64,000 bases of DNA from Bacillota bacterium. GTDB lineage: Bacteria; Bacillota; Ch66; Ch109. Positions within the stretch are counted from its first letter, which is position 1, and each line of letters begins with the position of its first letter. The notes under the pieces were generated by a model. That model worked only from the letters and a program-made list of their open reading frames with translations. It was not told the DNA's origin and did no database searches. The stretch lies in assembly GCA_013178275.1 (NCBI GenBank), contig JABLWZ010000006.1:124001-188000 (forward strand). The letters run 5' to 3'. Shown here in pieces: positions 44,863-53,222 of this stretch. The translations under genes and the position numbers were made by a program.

Positions 44863-45521
44863 TACCTACCCCTCCTTACTATGTAGTCTACCAGCACGCC
44901 CGGGGTGACGACCTCATCAGGATCCATGAAGTCGATCAGGTTGTCCACCTCAGCGATCACGATGTCGGCCGCGAAGGCCATGATCGGGTTGAAGTTGCGC
45001 GCGGTAGCGTGATATTTCAGGTTGCCGTACTTGTCCGCCGTGAAGGCCTTGAGTAATGCCACCTTGCCCTTAATCGGGTATTCCAGCAGCATTTCACGGT
45101 CGCCGCCGACACCCGGCATCACCCGGACCTCTTTGCCTTCCTGTACCGGGGTGCCGAGCCCGGTCGGGGTGTAGAAACCGCCCAGTCCGATCCCGCCGCA
45201 GCGGATACGCTCGGCCAGGGTGCCCTGGGGATTCAGTTCCACTTCCAGTTCGCCAGCGTTCATCTGGCGGCCGGTCTCCTTGTTGGTCCCCATATGGGAC
45301 GCTTGGACCTTCTTGAACTGTTTGTTCACGATCATCTTACCCACGCCGCGATCCGGGAACCCGGTGTCGTTGCAGACCAGGGTAAGATTTTTCACGTTCT
45401 TTCTAACCAGCGCGTCTACGATGGTTTCGGGAGTCCCTACCGCTAGGAACCCTCCGACCAGGATGGTATCCCCATCGTTCACCATGGCGGCAGCTTCGTC
45501 TGAGGTTATGACTTTCGCCAT
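44862..45521 (-). CDS. 3-oxoacid CoA-transferase subunit A (AtoD/ScoA-like)
   Basis: 219 residues. TILVGGFLAVGTPETIVDALV, the LNPQGTLAERIRCGGIGLGGFYTPTGLGT block and the KAFTADKYGNLKYHATARNFNP block are typical. In this operon it would use the acetoacetate released by HMG-CoA lyase, returning acetoacetyl-CoA for thiolysis and possibly activating isovalerate at the same time (inference). It overlaps the B subunit by one base. Confidence 0.95.
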   Translation of the reverse strand: MAKVITSDEAAAMVNDGDTILVGGFLAVGTPETIVDALVRKNVKNLTLVCNDTGFPDRGVGKMIVNKQFKKVQASHMGTNKETGRQMNAGELEVELNPQGTLAERIRCGGIGLGGFYTPTGLGTPVQEGKEVRVMPGVGGDREMLLEYPIKGKVALLKAFTADKYGNLKYHATARNFNPIMAFAADIVIAEVDNLIDFMDPDEVVTPGVLVDYIVRRGR

Positions 45522-45576
45522 TCAGATACACCTCGTCAATCTATATTTTAGGTGATTCTATGACCCTTCTAGGCGA

Positions 45577-46755
45577 CTAGTACTTGCGGAGCAGCTCCCG
45601 GGCGATGATCATGCGGCGGACTTCCGAAGTGCCGGCGCCGATTTCCCAAAGCTTGGAGTCTCTGAAGTGCCGGTTGATCGCGTACTCTAAGCAGTAGCCG
45701 TATCCACCGTGGATCTGTATGCCGTCCAGGCAGTTCTGGGTTCCGATTTCACCGCAGTACAGCAGGGAGGCCGCAGCCATCATATCCAGGTCGGTCCCTT
45801 TGCCGCCGCGCTTGTCGGTCAGGCTGTCAACGAAAGCAGCCGCGTTGAACGCCAGCATGCGGCCGGTCTCGTAACGGCAGTACATGTTGGCCAGTTTGTA
45901 CTGGATCTGGCCCTGCTCAGCGATCGGTTTGCCGAACTGTACGCGCTCTTTCGAGTACTTCGCGGAGAGGTCGAGAGCAGCTTTGGCGGAACCCAGCGCG
46001 CAGCCGGAGAGGGTGATGCGCTCGGTGGTCAGACCGCCGGTCAGAATCGCGACGCCCTTGTTCAGTTCGCCGACCAGGTTTTCCTTCGGCACTCTCATGT
46101 CATTGAATCCGAGTTCGCCGGTCGGGGAGGTCCTCATGCCGAACTTCTTGATCTTGTTGCAGGAGTATCCTTCCGGAGCGGGATCGATCCGGGTTACCAG
46201 AGCGCTCATGCCCTTGGGGCCGAGTTCGGGGTTGGTTTTAACGTAGAACAGCAGGACCTGGCCTACCGGGGCGTTGGTGATGAATATCTTGCTGCCGTTT
46301 ACGATATAGCTGTCACCATCCAGCTTAGCGGTGGTCCGCATCGCCATAGCGTCGGAACCCGCGTTGGGCTCGGTGATCCCCAGGCAGCCGATGTCGGTGC
46401 CGTCGCAGAGGCCGGGTAAGAACCGCTGTTTGATATCTTCGTTGGCGTTACGCTTGATGTTGTCCACGCAGAGGCAGAGGTGCGCGCCCCAGGTCATGGA
46501 CAGAGCGTTGGAGATACGGCCGATTTCGAGGGTCCCGATCAGAACCTCGGTGTAGCCCTGGCCGGCTCCGCCGTATTTTTCGTCGATGCAGAGGCCGTTG
46601 ATTCCGAGTTTGCCGGTTTCCTTGAAGAAGTCCTTCGGCATTTCGTCAACTTCATCATGGTGTTCCATCTGGGGGTCCAACCAATTGACACCCCACTTAT
46701 AAATCATGTCAGCCAACATTTTTTGCTCGTCACTAAATGCCATACTAATAGCCAT
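45577..46755 (-). CDS. Acyl-CoA dehydrogenase, isovaleryl-CoA dehydrogenase type
   Basis: 392 residues, FAD-dependent. General motifs: GCLGITEPNAGSDAM, KIFITNAPVGQV, ERVQFGKPIAEQGQIQYKLANMY, and IQIHGGYGY. The catalytic base position of most family members (YEGTSE) is here IGAGTSEVRR, as in isovaleryl-CoA dehydrogenase, and a Glu is found instead at residue 245 in LTTERITLSG, matching the displaced Glu of that enzyme. This is good sequence evidence for a branched substrate. First gene of the operon ivd-atoD-atoA-hydratase-lyase-like. An electron-transfer flavoprotein is not encoded nearby. Confidence 0.92.
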   Translation of the reverse strand: MAISMAFSDEQKMLADMIYKWGVNWLDPQMEHHDEVDEMPKDFFKETGKLGINGLCIDEKYGGAGQGYTEVLIGTLEIGRISNALSMTWGAHLCLCVDNIKRNANEDIKQRFLPGLCDGTDIGCLGITEPNAGSDAMAMRTTAKLDGDSYIVNGSKIFITNAPVGQVLLFYVKTNPELGPKGMSALVTRIDPAPEGYSCNKIKKFGMRTSPTGELGFNDMRVPKENLVGELNKGVAILTGGLTTERITLSGCALGSAKAALDLSAKYSKERVQFGKPIAEQGQIQYKLANMYCRYETGRMLAFNAAAFVDSLTDKRGGKGTDLDMMAAASLLYCGEIGTQNCLDGIQIHGGYGYCLEYAINRHFRDSKLWEIGAGTSEVRRMIIARELLRKY

Positions 46756-47194
46756 TCTTATGCGTCCTCCTTGTTATCGTATTTGTACTTTATGGGGATA
46801 AGTTTGTTTCGATACCGGAATTCCTTTGAGTTTTTCCGTTAACATCAGGGCAGTTGTTCCGCCAGAGACCTCATCTATATCTTCTTTCATCCCGGCTCCA
46901 GCAGGCTTGTCTAAAATGCGGTTCGATTTATTTATCTCTAGATCCCACCGCAGCCTTGGCTGGCGTTCTGCTGAGGTTAACGACTGAATATCCCGTGACA
47001 TCTTGAGGCAGTTTCGACTAGGCCGGTTTTTATAGGGGAAATTTTAACGAGATAAACAAACTGCAACGAGTCGACGATGGTTCATCGGCTCCCGCTTAAA
47101 TGTTTGTAATCCCGTCGATACACGATGCCCATGTGCGCTGAGACGACAATCGTTGAAGGTTTCCTGCGATTAAGTCCCCCAGAACCCCTCAACC

Positions 47195-47217
47195 CTGGAA
47201 ATACACCTCCTTTCCAG
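47195..47217 (-). repeat. Hairpin with a Shine-Dalgarno-like loop
   Basis: CTGGAAA and TTTCCAG (7 bp) flank the loop; the minus-strand sequence AAGGAGGTG overlaps the stem-loop junction. The only frame it could serve is a 34-codon TTG frame, so its role is unclear. Confidence 0.35.
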
Positions 47218-47732
47218 TCCCGCAGAGGTATGGGCTTTCTCTACCTTCTGCACAAATTTCTCCGCGTCACCACATGCCTTATAGAAACCCGGCCGATTAC
47301 TAAGCGTTACCGCTTTGTACATTGGGGTATTCGACAATATTCTCTGTAATAAAAGTTTTCGAGGGTTTAAATCTACATTTTTCGACTATAATGATTTGTC
47401 CAATTCTAACTATATCATTCTGGTCGGTCTTGTCAACGGTTCCTAAATCTTCCGCAATCAAATCACCGATTACCTCAGATTTTTAGTCATCTAATTAATT
47501 CTACTCCGAGGCGAATTTTCCTCTAATTCCGTATAAGTTTTTTTTTGGAATTTTTTCCCTCTTGAGTGTTTTCCGAATTATTTAGCCAAATTGCCGTTTT
47601 TTCGACGCGAATTTTGTTTTACTCAGGTTATGGGGTTAATAATCGGGTTGTATTTTATCGTTTTACGTCGAACTCTGTCGCTTGAGGGTGGATTACCGTT
47701 ATTAACCATGGACATTAGAATATATAAAACGG

Positions 47733-47761
47733 TTTACAGCATATAACAGCTTTGGTAGAAT
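47733..47761 (+). promoter_or_regulatory. Candidate sigma-A promoter of CoA-transferase 1
   Basis: TTTACA, 17-bp spacer, TAGAAT. Predicted start near 47768, giving a leader of about 330 nt before the ATG at 48096. Confidence 0.55.
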
Positions 47762-48095
47762 TATTATAATAGTATATACAATTCTGTCTGGCGATACAGC
47801 TTTAGTTTCCGCCGTATTAAACACTCCTCATAAAAACCACCACTTACTCAGAAGATGGATTCGACCTACTGCCAGGGATCCATTTTTTAATTGCTATTGA
47901 CTTATACCATCCTTTCGCGCACTTGTCTCCGCAAGGCTTTATCAACTGTCCTCATTATTCCGCAACAGTTCTCCGCCGTCATAGTTGCAGACTGAAACGG
48001 CTAACTTAAGCTTTCCCAAAAGAAAGGGGTGGTGCGGATCGTCCCAGTTCATGGTTTAGTTGTCGTACCTATATAACATTAATGGAGGTGTATTC

Positions 48096-49436
48096 ATGTC
48101 CTACGCCGACGAATACCGTTCAAAACTGGTCAGTGCGGAAGAAGCGGTCAAAATTGTCAAAAGTGGAGACTGGATCGATTATGGTTTCGGGCACACCAAT
48201 CCAGCCGCCCTCGATAAGGCGCTGGCGGCCCGCAAGGACGAACTCAAGGACATAAAAATCCGTCACTGCCTGAGCCTGCAGGTCCACGAGGTATGGAAGG
48301 TCGACCCTCAGGGAGAAACCTTCACCTTCAACACCTGGCACTTCAGCGGAGCAGACCGTAAACACCACGACCTCGGAATAGCCCACTACATCCCGATGAT
48401 CTTCCGCAACGAGCCGGTCTTTTACCGCAAGAGCCTGTATGACGATGTCGATGTCGCCATGCTGCGGGTCACCGCCATGAACAAACACGGCTACTTTAAC
48501 TTCCACTGCGGCAACGCCGCCACCCGCGCCCAGTGCGACGTGGCGAAGAAGATAATCCTGGAAGTGAACCCCAAGCTCCCCTGGGCGATGGGAGGCCGTG
48601 AGGAGTGCGTCCACATCTCGGAGGTCGACTATATTGTGGAGGCCGATTCCCCGGTGCAGGTCATTCCGCCCGCCACCCCCAACGAAACCGATAAGAAGAT
48701 AGCCCAACAGATCGTGGAGGAGATGGTCGACGGCTCCTGCGTCCAGCTGGGGATAGGCGGTATGCCCAACATGGTAGGCACCATGATCGCCGAGTCCGAT
48801 CTCAAAGACCTGGGATGCCACACCGAGATGCTGGTCGACGCCTACTATCATATGTATGAGGCCGGCAAGCTCACCAACAAGTGCAAGGGCGTCGAGGCGC
48901 GCAAGTCGGTTTACGCCTTCGCCGCCGGCAGTCAGTTCCTCTACGACTGGATGGACAACAACCCGGGTCTGGCCACCTTCCCGGTCAACTACACCAACAA
49001 CCCTCACAACATCGCCATGAACGACAACATGATGACCATCAACAACTGCGTCGAGGTCGACCTGTTCGGGCAGATCTCCTCCGAGTCCTCCGGCCCCCGC
49101 CACATCAGCGGTACCGGCGGTCAGTTGGACTTCACCACCGGCGCTTACATGTCCAGAGGCGGCAAGGCATTTATCTGCTGCACCGCCAGCTTCAAAGACA
49201 AGCAGGGCAACCTGGGCTCCCGCGTGGTCCCCATGCTGCCTCAGGGTTCCATCGTCACCGTCCCCCGCACCCAGGCCCATATAATAGTCACCGAGTTCGG
49301 CAAGGCGGACCTGGCCGGACGCACCACCTGGGAGCGGGCGGAAAGGATAATCAACATCGCCCATCCTGACAAGCGGGATGAGCTGGTCAAGGCTGCCGAG
49401 GCGATGCACATCTGGCGCCGGAGCAACAAGATCTAG
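48096..49436 (+). CDS. Acetyl-CoA hydrolase/transferase family protein (Cat1/butyryl-CoA:acetate CoA-transferase-like), copy 1
   Basis: 446 residues from the ATG 7 nt after GGAGG. Family I CoA-transferase with both alpha/beta halves in one chain: YRSKLVSAEEAVKIVKSGDWIDYGFG, QLGIGGMPN, catalytic Glu in CHTEMLVDAYYHMYEAGKL, FGQISSESSGPRHISGTGGQLDF and VTVPRTQAHIIVTEFGKADLAGR. The clearest divergence from copies 2 and 3 is in residues 60-115 and the last third. It likely exchanges CoA between acetyl-CoA and a fatty acid (butyrate, isovalerate or propionate). Its promoter, long leader and terminator make it a separate transcription unit. Confidence 0.93.
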   Translation: MSYADEYRSKLVSAEEAVKIVKSGDWIDYGFGHTNPAALDKALAARKDELKDIKIRHCLSLQVHEVWKVDPQGETFTFNTWHFSGADRKHHDLGIAHYIPMIFRNEPVFYRKSLYDDVDVAMLRVTAMNKHGYFNFHCGNAATRAQCDVAKKIILEVNPKLPWAMGGREECVHISEVDYIVEADSPVQVIPPATPNETDKKIAQQIVEEMVDGSCVQLGIGGMPNMVGTMIAESDLKDLGCHTEMLVDAYYHMYEAGKLTNKCKGVEARKSVYAFAAGSQFLYDWMDNNPGLATFPVNYTNNPHNIAMNDNMMTINNCVEVDLFGQISSESSGPRHISGTGGQLDFTTGAYMSRGGKAFICCTASFKDKQGNLGSRVVPMLPQGSIVTVPRTQAHIIVTEFGKADLAGRTTWERAERIINIAHPDKRDELVKAAEAMHIWRRSNKI

Positions 49437-49486
49437 ACAATGATGTTTATATAGTTGTTTACCTCTGTTTGCATTTTACCGATCGT

Positions 49487-49540
49487 GAATTCGGAGTTTG
49501 CAAAACCCTAAACGGGGTTAGCAAATTCCGAATTCTTTTT
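49487..49540 (+). terminator. Terminator of CoA-transferase 1
   Basis: A stem of about 15 bp (GAATTCGGAGTTTGC with GCAAATTCCGAATTC, one G-T pair) with an inner AACCC/GGGTT helix, followed by TTTTT. Confidence 0.85.
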
Positions 49541-49641
49541 CAAATTGTCGAACGGCTTATCCCCGGTGCTTCCCGATAAAGCGGGGGACGCTCCGACTTC
49601 AACCGCGAAGGCACCCGGTATGCCAATCTTTTCTTTTTGCC

Positions 49642-49670
49642 TTTACACCACTCATGCAAAATGCTAAAAT
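49642..49670 (+). promoter_or_regulatory. Candidate sigma-A promoter of CoA-transferase 2
   Basis: TTTACA, 17-bp spacer, TAAAAT; leader of about 310 nt to the TTG at 49988. Confidence 0.6.
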
Positions 49671-49802
49671 AATTTTGTCAGGATTTTTTGCACTATTGAG
49701 AAAATAGTCGCACCGCAATCATAATACCTTTAGGCTTATTTTACAGTTTTTACCACAAATCATTTATTATATCTATCGCTTTATATACGAAAGCATCGAG
49801 CC

Positions 49803-49857
49803 AAGGCCTATTTATTCTTTTTTGCCAGGCAAAAAAGATTAGTGGCCTTTTTTATTT
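49803..49857 (+). terminator. Terminator-like hairpin inside the leader of CoA-transferase 2
   Basis: AAGGCC pairs with GGCCTT around a second stem (TCTTTTTTGCC with GGCAAAAAAGA), followed by TTTTATTT. It lies about 130 nt downstream of the promoter and 130 nt before the gene, the position of an attenuator. Confidence 0.6.
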
Positions 49858-49987
49858 CCATCATTCCTTTCTCAATTCAACTGGAAAAATCCAATCTTCA
49901 GGTGTAAAGGAGGTGTCCCGTCGGCCAGTCTGCTCCATACGTAGAACCTTACATCAAACAAACTTAAAAAATGTGGAGGTGCTTATT

Positions 49988-51337
49988 TTGTCCTACGCAG
50001 AAATGTATCGTTCCAAGTTGGTTTCTCCGGAAGAAGCGGTAAAGGTAGTTAAAAGCGGTGATTTCGTAGACTACGGTTTCGGACATATGAAACCGATCGC
50101 CCTGGATGCCGCTCTCGCCAAACGTAAAGAAGAGCTGAAAAACATCCACATCCGCGTCACCCTTTGCATGACCCCCTGTGCACCTATCGATGCAGACCCC
50201 GAAGGTGATGTATTCACCATCAGCGACTGGCACTGCACCGGCTATACCCGCAAGTTAGTCGGTAATGGAAAAGGCAACGCCTTCTACAACCCCCTGCTGT
50301 TCCGCAACATGCCCCTGTTCTACAAGAAAAGCCTTTATAACGAAGTCGACGTGGCCATGCTGCGGGTAACCAGCATGAGCAAGGACGGCTACTTCAACTT
50401 CCACAACGCCAACGCATCCGCTCGTCAGATCATCGACTGCGCGAAGAAGGTCATACTGGAAGTCAACCCCAACCTCCCCTGGGCCCTGGGTGGACACAGC
50501 GAGGTGGTTCATATCTCCGAGGTGGACTACATAGTTGAAGCCGAAACCAAGGTCGAGGTTATACCCCCGGCTGCCCCCACCGAGATCGACAAGAAGATCG
50601 CGGGCTACATCGTGCCGAAGATCCCCAGCGGCTCCACCATCCAGCTCGGCATCGGCGGTCTCCCCAACGTGGTGGGGACCCTCCTCTGCGAGTCCGATGT
50701 CAAGGACCTGGGCTGCCAGACCGAGATGCTGGTAGACGCCTACTACCACATGTACGATTCCGGAAAGCTGACCAACTTGAGGAAGGGCGTGGACAAGGGC
50801 AAAACCACCTTCGCATTCGCCGCGGGCAGCCAGTTCCTCTATGATTGGCTGAACATGAACTCATCCCTGGCCACCTTCCCGGTGTATCACACCAACAACC
50901 CCTGGGTGATGTGCCAGAACCCGAACATGATCTCCATCAACGCCTGCGTTGAGGTAGACCTGTTCGGACAGATCTCCTCCGAGTCCTCCGGCGTGCGTCA
51001 CATCAGCGGCACCGGCGGTCAGCTCGACTTCGTCACGGGCGCTTACATGTCCGAGGGTGGCTACTCCTTCGTCTGCTGCAACGCCTCTTTCACTGACAAG
51101 CAGGGCAACGTCAAGTCCCGCATCGTCCCAACCCTGCCCCAGGGCTCCATCGTGACGGTTCCCCGTAACCAAGCCCACTGCATCGTTACCGAGTACGGTA
51201 TCGCCGACATCGCCGGCAAATCCACCTGGCAGCGGGCAGAGACCCTGATCAAGGTCGCGCATCCCGATCTGAGAGACGAGCTAGTCAAGGCGGCGGAGAA
51301 GAACGGCATCTGGCGGAAGGGCAACAAACTCGTCTAG
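49988..51337 (+). CDS. Acetyl-CoA hydrolase/transferase family protein (Cat1-like), copy 2
   Basis: 449 residues from TTG at 49988, 8 nt after GGAGG; the same length and N-terminus (SYAEMYRSK) as copy 3 support this start, rather than the GTG 25 codons upstream. Nearly identical to copy 3 over most of its length, so a recent tandem duplication. Catalytic Glu in CQTEMLVDAYYHMYDSGKL; QLGIGGLPNVVGTLLCESD and FGQISSESSGVRHISGTGG conserved. Presumed to exchange CoA between acetyl-CoA and a short-chain acid. Own promoter, leader and terminator. Confidence 0.93.
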   Translation: MSYAEMYRSKLVSPEEAVKVVKSGDFVDYGFGHMKPIALDAALAKRKEELKNIHIRVTLCMTPCAPIDADPEGDVFTISDWHCTGYTRKLVGNGKGNAFYNPLLFRNMPLFYKKSLYNEVDVAMLRVTSMSKDGYFNFHNANASARQIIDCAKKVILEVNPNLPWALGGHSEVVHISEVDYIVEAETKVEVIPPAAPTEIDKKIAGYIVPKIPSGSTIQLGIGGLPNVVGTLLCESDVKDLGCQTEMLVDAYYHMYDSGKLTNLRKGVDKGKTTFAFAAGSQFLYDWLNMNSSLATFPVYHTNNPWVMCQNPNMISINACVEVDLFGQISSESSGVRHISGTGGQLDFVTGAYMSEGGYSFVCCNASFTDKQGNVKSRIVPTLPQGSIVTVPRNQAHCIVTEYGIADIAGKSTWQRAETLIKVAHPDLRDELVKAAEKNGIWRKGNKLV

Positions 51338-51362
51338 AGCCGGTTTTCTATAAGATGCATCA

Positions 51363-51405
51363 AGGATTCGTGTCACAGTTGTGATGCGAATCCTTCCATT
51401 TTTTA
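51363..51405 (+). terminator. Terminator of CoA-transferase 2
   Basis: AAGGATTCG (51363-51371) pairs with CGAATCCTT (51387-51395); TTTTTT follows after CCA. Confidence 0.85.
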
Positions 51406-51432
51406 CAGTATTTGTCAAATAAGTTTTATTTG

Positions 51433-51461
51433 TTTACACAATTTGAACAAGATGATAAAAT
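51433..51461 (+). promoter_or_regulatory. Candidate sigma-A promoter of CoA-transferase 3
   Basis: TTTACA, 17-bp spacer, TAAAAT, the same layout as for copy 2; leader of about 285 nt. Confidence 0.6.
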
Positions 51462-51748
51462 AGCCTTGACAAATTTGTTTAAATCTGGTCATTCTTGACC
51501 GCCAATAAATATAAAAACCAGCCTGAAACATAGGCGCCAGCAGAAAAAGACACAGCAACTACTACAACCTTTCTGAAGATTATTTCACGCCAGGATTCAC
51601 ATCCATATGGCCTATGTTTTTTATTTTGTCCTTAGCTTCGCTTTCCCAAATAACACCCAAGCAAAAATTTATCTTCAAAGGAGGGGATGCCTCAGCACGA
51701 CCGGCTTATCGTACTCATAAATAAGAGAGAAATTTTGGAGGTGCACTT

Positions 51749-53098
51749 ATGGCTTACGCAGAAATGTATCGTTCTAAGCTGACTACCCCGGAGGAAGCTG
51801 TAAAGGTCGTAAAAAGCGGCGACTTCATCGACTACGGTTTCGGGCATATGAAACCGATCGCCCTGGATAAGGCCCTGGCCGCCCGCAAGGATGAGCTGAA
51901 GAACATCCACATCCGGGTAACCCTCTGCATGACCCCCTGCGCTCCCATCGAGGCCGACCCCAACGCAGAAGTATTCACCATCAGTGACTGGCACTGCACC
52001 GGTTACACCCGCAAGTTGATCGACCAGCAGAAAGGGAATGCTTTCTACAACCCCCTGCTGTTCCGCAACATGCCCCTGTTTTACAAAAAGAGCCTGAGCG
52101 ACCAGGTCGATGTGGCCATGCTGCGGGTCACCAAGATGAGCAAGGACGGCTACTTCAACTTCCATAACGCGACCGCTTCCGCCCGCCAGATCATCGACTG
52201 CGCGAAGAAGGTCATCCTGGAAGTCAACCCGTTACTCCCCTGGGCCATGGGCGGTCACAGCGAAGTCGTCCATATCTCCGAAGTCGATGCGATCGTCGAA
52301 GCCGAAACCAAGGTCGAGGTAATCCCCCCGGCGGCCCCGACCGAAGTCGACAAGCAGATAGCCAACTACATCGTTCCCCTGATCCCCAGCGGCGCCACCA
52401 TCCAGTTAGGTATCGGCGGTCTCCCCAACGTGGTGGGCACCCTCCTCTGCGAGTCCGACCTGAAAGACCTGGGCTGCCAGACCGAGATGTTGGTCGATGC
52501 TTACTACCATATGCATGAAGCTGGCAAACTGACCAATAAGAAAAAAGGAGTTGATGTCGGCAAGACCACCTTCGGTTTCGCCGCTGGCAGCCAGTTCCTT
52601 TATGACTGGCTGGACAACAACCCCTCGCTGGCCACCTTCCCGGTATCGCACACCAATGACCCCTGGGTGATGAAGAATAACCCCAACATGATCTCCATCA
52701 ACGCCTGCGTTGAGGTCGACCTGTTCGGACAGATTTCCTCCGAGTCCTCCGGCGTGCGCCACATCAGCGGCACCGGCGGTCAGCTCGACTTCGTCACCGG
52801 CGCTTACATGTCCGAGGGCGGCATCTCGTTCGTCTGCTGCAACGCCTCCTTCAAGGACAAGCAGGGCAACGTCAAGTCCCGCATCGTCCCCACCCTGCAG
52901 CCGGGCACCATCGTGACCGTGCCTCGTAACCAGACCCACTGCATCGTGACCGAATACGGTATCGCCAACATCGCCGGCAAGTCTACCTGGCAGCGGGCGG
53001 AAGCCCTGATCAAGATCGCCCATCCCGATCTCAGAGACGATCTGGTGAAGGCGGCGGAGAAAAACGGCATCTGGCGTAAAGGCAACAAGATCGTCTAA
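51749..53098 (+). CDS. Acetyl-CoA hydrolase/transferase family protein (Cat1-like), copy 3
   Basis: 449 residues, ATG 7 nt after GGAGG. Differs from copy 2 mainly by scattered conservative changes (for example around residues 90, 120, 265 and 300). All family motifs and the catalytic Glu (CQTEMLVDAYYHMHEAGKL) are intact, so both copies should be active. The retained pair plus the diverged copy 1 suggests differential expression or substrate range (inference). Confidence 0.93.
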   Translation: MAYAEMYRSKLTTPEEAVKVVKSGDFIDYGFGHMKPIALDKALAARKDELKNIHIRVTLCMTPCAPIEADPNAEVFTISDWHCTGYTRKLIDQQKGNAFYNPLLFRNMPLFYKKSLSDQVDVAMLRVTKMSKDGYFNFHNATASARQIIDCAKKVILEVNPLLPWAMGGHSEVVHISEVDAIVEAETKVEVIPPAAPTEVDKQIANYIVPLIPSGATIQLGIGGLPNVVGTLLCESDLKDLGCQTEMLVDAYYHMHEAGKLTNKKKGVDVGKTTFGFAAGSQFLYDWLDNNPSLATFPVSHTNDPWVMKNNPNMISINACVEVDLFGQISSESSGVRHISGTGGQLDFVTGAYMSEGGISFVCCNASFKDKQGNVKSRIVPTLQPGTIVTVPRNQTHCIVTEYGIANIAGKSTWQRAEALIKIAHPDLRDDLVKAAEKNGIWRKGNKIV

Positions 53099-53123
53099 AC
53101 GTCACGTTTATCCATAACCGACT

Positions 53124-53172
53124 GAGAGGGGGCCCCGGCACATCAGGTGGCTGGGGCCCTCGATTTTTTTTA
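53124..53172 (+). terminator. Terminator of CoA-transferase 3
   Basis: GAGGGGGCCCC and GGGGCCCTC form a long GC stem followed by GATTTTTTTT. Confidence 0.9.
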
Positions 53173-53222
53173 TCCAATTGTTATAATAGATAACAGAGCA
53201 ATGTTTGGGGGTAGTCCTGCCA

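Larger units (their letters stand above)
46756..48095. other. 1.3-kb divergent control region, AT-rich, no gene supported
   Basis: This stretch separates the leftward ivd operon from the rightward CoA-transferase genes. From about 47,360 to 48,000 it is much more AT-rich than the coding regions. It holds a promoter at 47733-47761 with the long leader of the first CoA-transferase, and a minus-strand hairpin at 47195-47217 that puts AAGGAGGTG in its loop. Open frames of up to 75 codons occur (46774-47001 minus; 47125-47349 plus) but lack ribosome sites and recognisable features; gene remnants cannot be ruled out. Confidence 0.55.
49437..49987. other. Intergenic region between CoA-transferases 1 and 2
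   Basis: It holds the terminator of copy 1 (49487-49540), the promoter of copy 2 (49642-49670), a large hairpin (49803-49857) and the ribosome site. I see no gene in it. Confidence 0.6.
51338..51748. other. Intergenic region between CoA-transferases 2 and 3
   Basis: It holds the terminator of copy 2 (51363-51405), the promoter of copy 3 (51433-51461) and an AT-rich leader with a second AAAGGAGG at 51677-51684. No gene beyond a possible leader peptide frame starting at 51687. Confidence 0.6.

Noticed and set aside
46774-47001. 75-codon frame upstream of ivd (minus strand)
   Set aside because: No Shine-Dalgarno and no recognisable motif; kept only as a possible remnant within the intergenic entry.
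47125-47349. 74-codon frame on the plus strand
   Set aside because: No ribosome site, odd composition, and located in a non-coding region.
48120-49409. 429-codon open frame on the minus strand
   Set aside because: Antisense to CoA-transferase 1; composition rich in Val/His/Gly repeats typical of shadow frames. Similar shadows exist opposite copies 2 and 3.
49913-49987. GTG start adding 25 residues to CoA-transferase 2
   Set aside because: The added residues have no counterpart in copies 1 and 3, and the TTG at 49988 has the conserved TGGAGGTG spacing.
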